DNA of 16,383 nucleotides from NCBI GenBank assembly GCA_016295895.1, contig JAEDKI010000022.1:1-16383 (forward strand), read 5' to 3'. This document shows, piece after piece, positions 5,276-12,942 of the stretch. Below the pieces are notes generated by a model. It made no database searches and was not told where the DNA came from. It was given only the letters and a program-made list of their open reading frames with translations. The stretch's first letter is position 1. Each line of letters opens with the position of its first letter. Source of the DNA: Clostridiaceae bacterium (GTDB lineage: Bacteria > Bacillota > Clostridia > Oscillospirales > Acutalibacteraceae). Position numbers and translations under genes: made by a program.

Positions 5276-6757
5276 ATGCTAAAAATATCAACATTTGAAA
5301 AACGATTCATTGATTCCGAAGGCAGACAGCGCATTTTCAACGGAGTGAACCTTTGCGACAAAGGCCGCCATAAAAAAGACGGTCACGGAAGAACCTACTC
5401 CCTTGATTTTGATGAGAAGCTTATTTCGCAGTTAAGCAAATACGGCTTTAATCTTGTCAGACTCGGTCTTACATGGGACGGCGTTGAACCCGAGCCGAAC
5501 AAATACAATGAGGAATACCTTGACAAGGTTCAAAGGGTTGCAGACCTTTGCGCAAAATACGGTATTTATTTTTTCCTCGACATGCATCAGGATCTTTACG
5601 GCGGAGACGCAGAAAACAGCGGAGACGGTGCACCGGGCTGGGCATGTTTAACAGACGGCGCTGAGTTCAAACCGACTAAATTTGTTTGGGCTGAGGGCTA
5701 TTTCTGGGGCAAGGCAATCCATAAATCGTTTGATAATTTCTGGGCAAACAAAGAATACAACGGCGTGCCGCTCCAGACCTATTACTGCAATATGTGGAAG
5801 CATGTTGCCGAAAGATTCAAGGATCATCCCGCTCTTTTCGGCTTTGACCTTATGAACGAGCCTTTCCCCGGCACGGACGGAGGCAAGGTTTTCAGAAAGC
5901 TGATTGCAAATGTCGCAAAGACCGTTATAACAGACAAGCGCTGCAAAATAGGCTTCATGCTCAAAATGCTTATGACAAATAACGCCATCAGATGCCTTGA
6001 GCCGTTTGATGACCCGACGCTTTTCAGAAAGGTTACGAGCGCAGGCGATAAACTGATTCATAAGTTTGACACCGGCGCATATTCTCAATTTATCAACAGA
6101 ACCGCAAAAGCCGTCAGAGAGGTTACCGACAACGGAATTATCATAATGGAGAACTGCTATTATTCCAATCTCGGTATCCCCTATTCCGCTCCGGCAGTCA
6201 ATTATGACGGCGTGCGTGAAAAAAATCTCTGCTTTGCTCCTCACGCATATGACCTTATGGTTGACACACCCGCATACAAATACGCAAGCAATTCAAGAGT
6301 AGGCTCGATTTTTGACGAGCATAAACGCTCGCAGGACAGACTTGATGTTCCCGTCATAGTCGGCGAATGGGGCGGTCAGTCGGAAGGTACGGATTGGCTG
6401 TTCCACATCAATTACCTGCTTGACAAATTTGACTCAAATCAATGGGGTCAGACCTATTGGTGCTATTATGACGGCTTGCTTGACAACCCGATTATGACAT
6501 CTCTCGTCAGAACTGCTCCCGTTGCGGTCTGCGGCGTTATCGGCAAATACGGCTATGACAGAGAAAATGACGTATTTACAATGTCCTATAATCAGGATAA
6601 AGAGTATTCTCTGCCGACCGAGATTTATGTTCATAAGAAGTATTCAAATATCGAATGCGACGCCGAATACACGGTCGAACCCGTTGCAGATTCCGAAGCC
6701 GCAATTCTCAAAATCAAAGGCAATCCCGGAGAACATAGCGTTACAATAAAATTTTAA
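5276..6757 (+). CDS. Glycoside hydrolase family 5, endoglycoceramidase-like, cytoplasmic
   Basis: A 493-residue GH5 retaining beta-glycosidase. The region GFNLVRLGLTWDGVEPEP (57-74), the LDMHQDLYGGDAENSGDGAP segment (101-120) and GFDLMNEPF (189-197) closely resemble bacterial endoglycoceramidases as I recall them. Glu195 (NEP) should be the acid/base and Glu364 (VGEWGG) the nucleophile; His323 and Tyr325 (APHAY) fit the conserved active-site pair. A small beta domain occupies roughly 425-493. There is no signal peptide or membrane segment, unlike classical secreted endoglycoceramidases, so it likely acts inside the cell on an imported glycoside; the exact substrate is open. Start ATG has AAGGAG 9 bases upstream. 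It is transcribed alone from its own promoter. Family certain, specificity not. Confidence 0.85.
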   Translation: MLKISTFEKRFIDSEGRQRIFNGVNLCDKGRHKKDGHGRTYSLDFDEKLISQLSKYGFNLVRLGLTWDGVEPEPNKYNEEYLDKVQRVADLCAKYGIYFFLDMHQDLYGGDAENSGDGAPGWACLTDGAEFKPTKFVWAEGYFWGKAIHKSFDNFWANKEYNGVPLQTYYCNMWKHVAERFKDHPALFGFDLMNEPFPGTDGGKVFRKLIANVAKTVITDKRCKIGFMLKMLMTNNAIRCLEPFDDPTLFRKVTSAGDKLIHKFDTGAYSQFINRTAKAVREVTDNGIIIMENCYYSNLGIPYSAPAVNYDGVREKNLCFAPHAYDLMVDTPAYKYASNSRVGSIFDEHKRSQDRLDVPVIVGEWGGQSEGTDWLFHINYLLDKFDSNQWGQTYWCYYDGLLDNPIMTSLVRTAPVAVCGVIGKYGYDRENDVFTMSYNQDKEYSLPTEIYVHKKYSNIECDAEYTVEPVADSEAAILKIKGNPGEHSVTIKF

Positions 6758-6759
6758 GC

Positions 6760-6809
6760 AAAAAGAGCTGCCGCATTTTACGCCGTTATCTGCGCTGAAT
6801 GCGGCAGTT
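6760..6809 (-). terminator. Terminator of radC, between convergent genes
   Basis: AGCTGCCGCATT (6766-6777) pairs with AATGCGGCAGTT (6798-6809), a stem of about 12 bp, with a 20-base loop that has its own CGC/GCG mini-stem. On the minus strand it is followed by CTCTTTTT, so it fits radC, 11 bases after its stop. On the plus strand there is no U-run, so it is at best a weak stop for the GH5 transcript. The outer arm sequence is shared with the terminator at 984-1016. Confidence 0.8.
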
Positions 6810-6820
6810 CCGTGAAATAA

Positions 6821-7534
6821 TCACATAAACAGAGGTCTGAATTTTTCAACCGAAGCAAGAGAAACCGCCTCGTTCCCTGCAACGATGATATGGTCTGCAA
6901 GCCTGATTCCGACTGAGAAAAGAACCGACGACAGCTCGCTTGTCATGTTGATATCGTCCTTTGACGGAGCAGCTATTCCGTTTGGGTGGTTATGGGCAAA
7001 AATGACCTTATCCGCCTTGTTTCTCAGCGCAGTTTCGAGCACCTTGCGTTTATCAACGATAACGCTCCCCGGAGTTCCCTCGCCGAGCTTGCAGCAATTG
7101 ATGAGATTACCGACGGCATCGAGGCAGAGCATATAAAAAGATTCAACCTTATTGCTTCCGTAATATTTGCGGATAATATAATTCATCGCTTCCTCGGGCT
7201 CGGATAAATTGACTTTGGGCGAATTTGAGCTTTCAATATACCGCCTGCATATCGACGGAATCATTGATATCAGCAGAGCGGAGCTTTCGCCTATTCCGTC
7301 AATTTCCATAAGCTCCTCATAAGAAGCGTCAAATACTCTGCTCAGAGAGCCGAACGCCGCAATAAGCCTGTGAGCAATCTCATTGGTATCCTTTCTCGGA
7401 ATGGAATAAAAAAGCAGAAGCTCCAGCAGATTATGGTCGGGCATTCCGTCGGCTCCTGCCCGTTTAAAGGTTTCTCTGACCCTCGCTCTGTGATTCTCAT
7501 GCAGATTTTCGGGCTTGTTGTTATTCTTGCTCAC
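6821..7534 (-). CDS. radC: RadC family JAB-domain protein
   Basis: A 237-residue RadC (UPF0758) protein. The N-terminal half has helix-hairpin-helix-like elements (IDGIGESSALLI, 78-89) that could touch DNA. The C-terminal MPN/JAB domain carries the JAMM zinc motif: His181-x-His183 in HNHPNG, with Asp194 ten residues on, as in metalloproteases of this fold. The cellular role of RadC is unclear; the early claim of a DNA-repair function is disputed. I start at GTG 7534, which has GGGAG 8 bases upstream; a longer TTG frame from 7549 would place the SD inside the gene. It converges on the GH5 gene and is divergent from the pseudouridine synthase. Confidence 0.93.
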   Translation of the reverse strand: MSKNNNKPENLHENHRARVRETFKRAGADGMPDHNLLELLLFYSIPRKDTNEIAHRLIAAFGSLSRVFDASYEELMEIDGIGESSALLISMIPSICRRYIESSNSPKVNLSEPEEAMNYIIRKYYGSNKVESFYMLCLDAVGNLINCCKLGEGTPGSVIVDKRKVLETALRNKADKVIFAHNHPNGIAAPSKDDINMTSELSSVLFSVGIRLADHIIVAGNEAVSLASVEKFRPLFM

Positions 7535-7562
7535 ATTCACCGCTCCCAATAATAATGGATAT

Positions 7563-7591
7563 ATTATACACCATATGAGCGGTTTTGAAAA
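7563..7591 (-). promoter_or_regulatory. Probable promoter of radC
   Basis: Minus-strand TATAAT (7568-7563) is a perfect -10. Seventeen bases upstream is TTTTCA (7591-7586), a 4-of-6 match for -35. The start point near 7556 leaves a 22-base leader with the SD. The same short gap must contain the plus-strand promoter of the divergent gene, which I could not place with confidence. Confidence 0.5.
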
Positions 7592-7620
7592 GACATATTT
7601 TGATTCGGAGAGATAATAAA

Positions 7621-8601
7621 TTGAAAACTTTCACCATTTCAAAAAACGACGCCGGACAGAGGCTCGATAAGTTCATAACAAAGGCCGTTCCCGCTCTGCC
7701 GAAATCGCTTATGTATAAGTATATCCGCACAAAGCGGATAAAGGTCAACTCCAAAAAAGGTGACATTGCTCAGAAGCTTGCCGAAAACGATATTATTGAT
7801 ATGTATATCAACGACGAGTTCTTTGCACCCGCAGATGAAAAATACGATTTTCTTTCCGCATCAAAAAATCTTGATATCGTTTATGAGGATGAAAACATTC
7901 TCCTGCTCGACAAAAAAGTCGGTCTGCTTTCTCACCCCGATGAAAACGAATACAATGACACTCTCATTACGAGAGTGAAGCGTTATCTTTATGAAAAGGG
8001 CGAATACGACCCGAAGGATGAAAACTCCTTTTCACCCGCCCTTGTCAACAGAATCGACAGAAACACGGGCGGAATCGTCATTGCGGCAAAGAACGCAGAA
8101 AGCCTGCGCATTCTGAATCAGAAGCTTAAAGACCGTGAAATTGAAAAATATTATCTCTGCGTCATTCACGGAACACTCCGCAAAAAAAGCGGCATTCTCA
8201 GCGGCTGGCTGATAAAAGACGAAAAGAAAAACAAGGTTGAGGTTTTCGCCGAAGAACGCCCCGGTGCAAAGCAGATTAAGACGAAATATTCGGTTCTTGC
8301 GGAATCGGGCAATTTCAGTCTTGTTGAAATTGAACTGCTCACGGGCAGAACCCATCAGATAAGAGCCCATTTTGCAAGCATCGGTCACCCCCTGCTCGGC
8401 GACGGTAAATACGGAACAAACGCCCTTAACAAGCCGCTGGGCTACAAAAAACAGTTTCTGTATTCCTACCGTCTGAAGTTTTCGTTCACGACTGACGCCG
8501 GTATTCTTGAATATCTTAACGGAAAAAGCTTCGAGGTTGCCGAAGTCCGTTTTCGCCGTGATTTCCTTAACGGCAGCCTGACAGGCGGAGAAATCAACTG
8601 A
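7621..8601 (+). CDS. RluA-family 23S rRNA pseudouridine synthase
   Basis: A 326-residue enzyme converting specific uridines of 23S rRNA to pseudouridine. Residues about 10-65 form an S4 RNA-binding domain (GQRLDKFITKAVP). From about 83 the catalytic domain follows, with LVNRIDRNTGGIVIAAKN containing the catalytic Asp146 in RIDR, and later LLTGRTHQIRAHFASIGHPLLGDGKYG, the RTHQIR motif typical of RluA/RluC/RluD. Domain order fits RluC or RluD, but I cannot tell which position it modifies. The start is TTG 7621, with GGAGAG 8 bases upstream and the natural S4 beginning; an open TTG at 7585 lacks an SD. Divergent from radC; the next gene has its own promoter. Confidence 0.92.
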   Translation: MKTFTISKNDAGQRLDKFITKAVPALPKSLMYKYIRTKRIKVNSKKGDIAQKLAENDIIDMYINDEFFAPADEKYDFLSASKNLDIVYEDENILLLDKKVGLLSHPDENEYNDTLITRVKRYLYEKGEYDPKDENSFSPALVNRIDRNTGGIVIAAKNAESLRILNQKLKDREIEKYYLCVIHGTLRKKSGILSGWLIKDEKKNKVEVFAEERPGAKQIKTKYSVLAESGNFSLVEIELLTGRTHQIRAHFASIGHPLLGDGKYGTNALNKPLGYKKQFLYSYRLKFSFTTDAGILEYLNGKSFEVAEVRFRRDFLNGSLTGGEIN

Positions 8602-8614
8602 ATTTATTAATAAA

Positions 8615-8662
8615 TTACGAATTGATAATAAATTTTCACAAAAAAGCTTGTAAAATTCGTAA
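8615..8662. repeat. Nested inverted repeats over the foldase promoter
   Basis: TTACGAATT (8615-8623) and AATTCGTAA (8654-8662) are perfect 9-base complements 30 bases apart. Between them TTTTCACAA (8633-8641) faces TTGTAAAA (8648-8655) with one bulge. The right arms overlap the -35 and spacer of the promoter at 8647-8674. This may be an operator pair or a weak 3' hairpin for the preceding gene. The AT-rich setting raises the chance of coincidence. Confidence 0.4.
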
Positions 8663-8674
8663 AAATAGTATAAT
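8647..8674 (+). promoter_or_regulatory. Probable sigma-A promoter of the parvulin gene
   Basis: Perfect TATAAT (8669-8674) with CTTGTA (8647-8652) 16 bases upstream, or TTGTAA with 15. The leader of about 60 bases includes TGCCG (8687-8691) facing CGGCA (8704-8708), a possible small hairpin before the SD AAAGGATG. Confidence 0.6.
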
Positions 8675-8739
8675 ATATATACATTCTGCCGGTGTTGTTC
8701 CGTCGGCATCAATACATAAAAAGAAAAGGATGAACAGTA

Positions 8740-10422
8740 ATGGCAAAAAACGAAAGCTCCAAAAGCAAGGCAGAGGTTTATCGTGAGGAGCGAAAAGCCC
8801 GCATAGCCAAGGCTGCAAAGAAAAATGCAAAAAGCATTGAAAAAAGAAATACCGCCTCAAAAATTGCTCAGAAAGTTATTTCCGTTCTTCTTGTTGTCGC
8901 TATAGTCGGCGGCATCGGATGGAAGCTTGTTGACGATTTCGGCATTATCGAGAAGCACACAACCGCTATCAAGGTCGGAGAACATAAGATTTCCGAAACC
9001 ACATTCAATTATTATTATTCAATGCAGTATAATCAGCTTTCTTCTCAGGCGGATTATTATGCTCAGATGGGCTATAACATGGGCTTTGATTCATCGATTC
9101 CCGCCGATGAGCAGGATTCAACAAGCAAGGATGAGGACGGCAACACCCTCACCTGGGCTGATGTTATCAAAACCAGCGCCGTTAATCAGGCTCAGTCCAT
9201 TACCGCTTATTATAATGAAGCCGTTAAGGCAGGCATGGAGCTTACCGATGACGAAAAGGCAGAGATAGACGAAACTGTTGAGAACTACAGAACTCAGGCA
9301 GCTTCAAACAACTATTCTCTTAACGCTTATCTCAGAGCGAATTTCGGCGGCGGCTTCAATGAAAAAGCTTTCAGAAAGCAGCTTGAAATGGAAACTCTTG
9401 CTAAGAACTTCTATCAGGACAAGCAGGACGAACTCAAGAACGGCATTTCCGATGAAGAAATCAAAGCTGAGTATGACAAAAACACCAAGGATTATAACTA
9501 CACCGATGTTCGTTATTTCACTTTTTCATTCACAACTCTGACAGCCAAAGACGGCGAAACCGATGACGCACTTGCCGCAAGACAGAAGGAAGCTAACGAC
9601 AAGGTTATTGCCGAGGCAAAGGCTGTTTATGAAAAGGTAACAGACGAAGATTCTCTTATCGCAGCCGCAAAGGAATATAAGAATAAGGATAAAGAGGAGA
9701 AGGACGATACCGATCCTACAACTCTCAGCGAAAACGCTTCATATTCATCTCTTACCTCCGCTATTTCCGAAAAAGGCGCTGACTGGGCATTTGATAACGC
9801 CCGCAAGGCAGGAGATAAGACAATGATAACCGGCGACAAAGCTGTTTATATCATCATCAGCGTTAAACCCTCTTTTGAAACCAACAGCGTCACCGTTCGT
9901 CATTGCCTTGTTAAGTTCGATGCAGAGGATTCCGAGAATGTAACGGAAGAAGAGAAGAAGGCGACATACGACAAGGCAAAGGCTCTCTATGACGAGTGGC
10001 TCAAGGGCGACAAGAGCGAAGACAGCTTTGCAACATTCGCAGAGAAAAACACCGAAGACGAAGGCTCCGCTACTACAGGCGGTCTTTATGAGAACATCAG
10101 AGTCAGCGACAGCTATGTTGAGCCTTTCCTTGATTGGAGCTTTGATTCAGCAAGAAAAGCCGGCGACTCGGGCATAATCGAAACCGAATACGGATATCAC
10201 ATCATGTTCTTTGTCAGCAACAACACCGATGATCTCGATTGGAAAAATTCAATCAGAGAGAAAAAGGGCTCCGAGGCTTTTGAAGCATACAGCGAAGAGC
10301 TTCTCGGCGAAGAAGGCACATATGTACTTGTTGAAAATGACAAGAGAACCACAAAGGTTGAAAAAGATTATTGCGACAAGATCAGAAGAAACCTTGCTTA
10401 TTCATCGGCTTACGGTTCATAA
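8740..10422 (+). CDS. Membrane-anchored parvulin-type peptidyl-prolyl isomerase, PrsA/SurA-like
   Basis: A 560-residue extracytoplasmic foldase. A very basic cytoplasmic tail (1-44) precedes one membrane helix (about 45-62); the rest is outside, anchored as a type II protein rather than as a PrsA-type lipoprotein. Residues about 75-250 form a SurA N-like helical chaperone region. A canonical parvulin domain spans about 384-494, with VRHCLVKFD at its start, TTGGLYENI in the middle and EYGYHIMFF at the end. Residues about 257-376 look like a second, degenerate parvulin unit: both end in a W-x-FD-x-ARKAGD element (349-359 and 466-476) and a final strand. A charged linker (313-330) interrupts the first. 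Role inferred: folding secreted proteins. ATG with AAGGATG SD; a strong terminator follows. Confidence 0.88.
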   Translation: MAKNESSKSKAEVYREERKARIAKAAKKNAKSIEKRNTASKIAQKVISVLLVVAIVGGIGWKLVDDFGIIEKHTTAIKVGEHKISETTFNYYYSMQYNQLSSQADYYAQMGYNMGFDSSIPADEQDSTSKDEDGNTLTWADVIKTSAVNQAQSITAYYNEAVKAGMELTDDEKAEIDETVENYRTQAASNNYSLNAYLRANFGGGFNEKAFRKQLEMETLAKNFYQDKQDELKNGISDEEIKAEYDKNTKDYNYTDVRYFTFSFTTLTAKDGETDDALAARQKEANDKVIAEAKAVYEKVTDEDSLIAAAKEYKNKDKEEKDDTDPTTLSENASYSSLTSAISEKGADWAFDNARKAGDKTMITGDKAVYIIISVKPSFETNSVTVRHCLVKFDAEDSENVTEEEKKATYDKAKALYDEWLKGDKSEDSFATFAEKNTEDEGSATTGGLYENIRVSDSYVEPFLDWSFDSARKAGDSGIIETEYGYHIMFFVSNNTDDLDWKNSIREKKGSEAFEAYSEELLGEEGTYVLVENDKRTTKVEKDYCDKIRRNLAYSSAYGS

Positions 10423-10471
10423 TTTCCGATAAATTAAGCTGAGATCAAAAACAAACCGAATAAATGATTTG

Positions 10472-10520
10472 AACAGATTATCGATTTTTCCGAAAGGAAC
10501 AGCCGATAATCTGTTTTTTT
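10472..10520 (+). terminator. Strong terminator after the parvulin gene
   Basis: AACAGATTATCG (10472-10483) pairs with CGATAATCTGTT (10504-10515), a 12-bp perfect stem continuing into seven T. It ends the foldase transcript about 50 bases past the stop. A second short repeat, TTTTGCG (10517-10523) facing CGCAAAA (10530-10536), overlaps the U-run. Confidence 0.92.
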
Positions 10521-10641
10521 GCGTTCTGCCGCAAAATGGAAGAAAATGAATTAACCCCGATTTTCAGGTGAATAATACTATTAGCCTTGTGCGATATTTT
10601 TCAGGGCTGTATTACATCACTCTTAAACGGAGGTAAACAAA
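10521..10641 (+). promoter_or_regulatory. Upstream region of the sugar operon with a weak promoter candidate
   Basis: The transport operon needs a promoter here because a strong terminator precedes it. The best candidate is TTGTGC (10587-10592), 17 bases, TATTAC (10610-10615), only 3 and 4 of 6 matches. TTAACC with TAATAC further up is an alternative. Weak boxes would fit activator control. I saw no clear CcpA (cre) site. The SD GGAGGT (10629-10634) is strong. Confidence 0.35.
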
Positions 10642-12012
10642 ATGATCAAGAAAACAGCAGCGATTATTGCGGCGGCAGTTATGATTCTCTGCGCATTTAC
10701 TGCTTGCAACGGAAACCCGACAAATACCGTTAGTCCCTCGGACGAAAACAACGCAAATGAAACGGTTAAGGTTATCCGCTATCTTAATTTCAAGCCGGAA
10801 ATTGCAGAGGTTTATGACAAAATTGCGAAAGAATACGAAAACGAAACGGGCGTTAAGCTGATTGTTGAAACCGCAGCATCGGGAACTTACGAATCAACCC
10901 TGACCGCAAGAATGGCAACGAGCGACGCTCCGACTCTATTTCAGATTAACGGCCCAATCGGTTACGCCTCATGGTCGGAATACTGCGCCGACCTTAAAGA
11001 CACCGAGCTTTATAAGCATCTGAAAGATAAGACCCTTGCAGTTACCTACGACGGCGGTGTTTACGGCATTCCCTATGTCGTTGAGGGTTACGGAATAATC
11101 TACAATTCAAAAATTCTTGACGCTTATTTTGCTCTGCCTGATAAAAAGACCGACTATACATCGGCAGACGATATCAGGAGCTTTTCCGCTCTGAAAGCCG
11201 TTGTTGAGGATATGCAGGCAAATAAAGATAAGCTTGGAATTGACGGCGTTTTTGCCTCAACCTCTCTGAAAACCGGCGAGGATTGGCGTTGGCAGACTCA
11301 TCTGATGAATATTCCCCTGACGCTTGAATTTAACGACAAAAATACAGATTTCACCGGCGAAGGGTATAAAACAATCGATTTCACCTATTCCGACAATTTC
11401 AAGAGCATTTTTGACCTTTATATCAACAATTCAACGACCGACAAGAAACAGCTCGGAACAATCGATGTCACATCTTCGATGGCTGAATTTGCTCTGGGCA
11501 AATGCGCCATGGTGCAGAACGGAAACTGGGGTGCATCTCAGATACTCGGAGTAACGGGCAACAAGGTTTCGCCCGAAAGCATCAAATTTCTCCCGATTTA
11601 TACCGGCGCTCCGGGTGAAGAAAACACGGGAATCTGCATCGGAACGGAAAACTTTATCTGCATAAACGCAAAAGCAAGCGCCGCCGAGCAGAAAGCGGCG
11701 GCAGACTTCCTCTATTGGCTCTACAGCTCTGAAAAGGGCAAAAAATTTGTTACCGATGAGCTTAAATTCATCGCCCCCTTTGACACCTTTGAGGAGGGTG
11801 AAACACCCGACGACCCGCTTGCAAGAGAGGTTATCCGCTGGATGAACATGGATAATATCACAAATCTGCCGTGGAACTTCACCGTTTTCCCGAGTCAGAA
11901 TTACAAAGACAGTCTCGGAGCGGCATTGCTCAAATATGCTCAGGGCACAATGACCTGGGACGAGGTCAAAAAGCTCGCCGTTGACGAATGGAAAAACGAA
12001 TTCGGGGCATAA
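10642..12012 (+). CDS. Sugar ABC transporter substrate-binding lipoprotein (CUT1)
   Basis: A 456-residue extracytoplasmic solute-binding protein of family 1. The N-terminus has KK, a hydrophobic stretch and the lipobox FTAC, so Cys22 should be lipidated and anchor the protein to the outer face of the membrane. After a Ser/Asn/Thr-rich linker (23-40), the fold begins with VKVIRYLNFKPEIAEVYDKIAKEYENETGVKL, the typical family opening. YGIPYVVEGYGIIYNSKIL (about 133-153) and the C-terminal helices with W residues also fit family 1. It delivers a sugar, probably malto-oligosaccharides by association with malQ, to the permeases encoded next. Strong SD, ATG start. A 75-base gap with a hairpin separates it from the first permease. 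Confidence 0.9.
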   Translation: MIKKTAAIIAAAVMILCAFTACNGNPTNTVSPSDENNANETVKVIRYLNFKPEIAEVYDKIAKEYENETGVKLIVETAASGTYESTLTARMATSDAPTLFQINGPIGYASWSEYCADLKDTELYKHLKDKTLAVTYDGGVYGIPYVVEGYGIIYNSKILDAYFALPDKKTDYTSADDIRSFSALKAVVEDMQANKDKLGIDGVFASTSLKTGEDWRWQTHLMNIPLTLEFNDKNTDFTGEGYKTIDFTYSDNFKSIFDLYINNSTTDKKQLGTIDVTSSMAEFALGKCAMVQNGNWGASQILGVTGNKVSPESIKFLPIYTGAPGEENTGICIGTENFICINAKASAAEQKAAADFLYWLYSSEKGKKFVTDELKFIAPFDTFEEGETPDDPLAREVIRWMNMDNITNLPWNFTVFPSQNYKDSLGAALLKYAQGTMTWDEVKKLAVDEWKNEFGA

Positions 12013-12024
12013 TTTCAAATACAA

Positions 12025-12064
12025 GGCTGCTCTGTTCCTGAACTTCCGTCGGTGCGGAGCAGCC
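12025..12064 (+). other. Intergenic hairpin between binding protein and permease genes
   Basis: GGCTGCTCTG (12025-12034) pairs with CGGAGCAGCC (12055-12064) with one G-U wobble and a 20-base loop. No U-run follows, so it is not a standard terminator. In similar operons such hairpins protect the 3' end of the binding-protein mRNA or cut down transcription of the permeases, giving excess binding protein. That function is inferred here. Confidence 0.7.
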
Positions 12065-12087
12065 GCTAAATTCCCGGAGTTGATAAC

Positions 12088-12942
12088 ATGCAAAAAACGC
12101 TGAAAAAATACTTTCCGATCTTCGTTTTGCCGACCCTTGCGGCGTTTCTCGTCTCTTTCGCCGTTCCGTTTGTCAGCGGCGTTTATCTTTCATTCACGAA
12201 ATTCAAGGTTGTAAACGAAAACACATGGGTCGGGCTTGAAAATTACATTAAATTGTTCACAACAGACAAAACCTTTATGAATTCGCTTTGGCTGACGGTT
12301 AAATTCACCGCCGTTTCAGTTGTCACCATAAATATTCTTGCCTTTGCGCTTGCTCTTCTTCTGACAAAGGGGCTGAAAGGCACAAACGCATTCAGAACCG
12401 TATTTTTTATGCCGAATCTTATCGGCGGCATTGTGCTCGGCCATATCTGGAGCCTTATCATCAACGGCGTGCTCGGCTATTTCGGAGTTGATATCACATA
12501 TGACCCGAAATACGGCTTTTGGGGGCTTGTCATTCTGATGAACTGGCAGCTTATCGGATATATGATGATTATTTATATAGCAGGAATTCAGAATATTCCC
12601 GAATATCTGAATGAAGCGGCGGCAATTGACGGCGCAACTCCGGCGCAGACTCTTTTTCATGTCACGATACCGATGGTTATGCCGTCGGTTACAATCTGTT
12701 CTTTTCTGACGCTGACCAATTCATTCAAGCTCTTTGACCAGAACCTTGCGCTCAACGGCAAATCCCCCGACACCTCCCTGCTTGCGCTCGATATCTACAA
12801 AACCTTTTATGACCACACGGGGCTTCAGCTTGCCTCGTGGCACGGAATCGGTCAGGCAAAGGCTGTCATATTCTTTTTAATCGTTGCACTGATTGCGTTC
12901 ATTCAGCTCAGAGCCACGAGCCAAAAGGAGGTTGAGCACTGA
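12088..12942 (+). CDS. Sugar ABC transporter permease, MalF-like
   Basis: A 284-residue CUT1 membrane protein with about six membrane helices, starting with one at residues 11-33. The EAA motif, EYLNEAAAIDGATPAQTLFH (172-191), is the cytoplasmic loop that docks on the ATPase. Compared with MalF of E. coli it lacks the long extra periplasmic loop, as is normal in Firmicutes. The start is ATG with CGGAG 8 bases upstream. The stop overlaps the next start by one base (TGATG), so the two permeases are translationally coupled and should form a heterodimer. Confidence 0.92.
   Translation: MQKTLKKYFPIFVLPTLAAFLVSFAVPFVSGVYLSFTKFKVVNENTWVGLENYIKLFTTDKTFMNSLWLTVKFTAVSVVTINILAFALALLLTKGLKGTNAFRTVFFMPNLIGGIVLGHIWSLIINGVLGYFGVDITYDPKYGFWGLVILMNWQLIGYMMIIYIAGIQNIPEYLNEAAAIDGATPAQTLFHVTIPMVMPSVTICSFLTLTNSFKLFDQNLALNGKSPDTSLLALDIYKTFYDHTGLQLASWHGIGQAKAVIFFLIVALIAFIQLRATSQKEVEH

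Noticed and set aside
8032..8712. Minus-strand open frame of 226 codons
   Set aside because: It is antisense to the pseudouridine synthase, whose motifs are intact, and runs over the foldase promoter.
11431..12093. Minus-strand open frame of 220 codons
   Set aside because: It is antisense to the binding-protein gene; the coding signal on the plus strand is clear and the frame crosses the intergenic hairpin.
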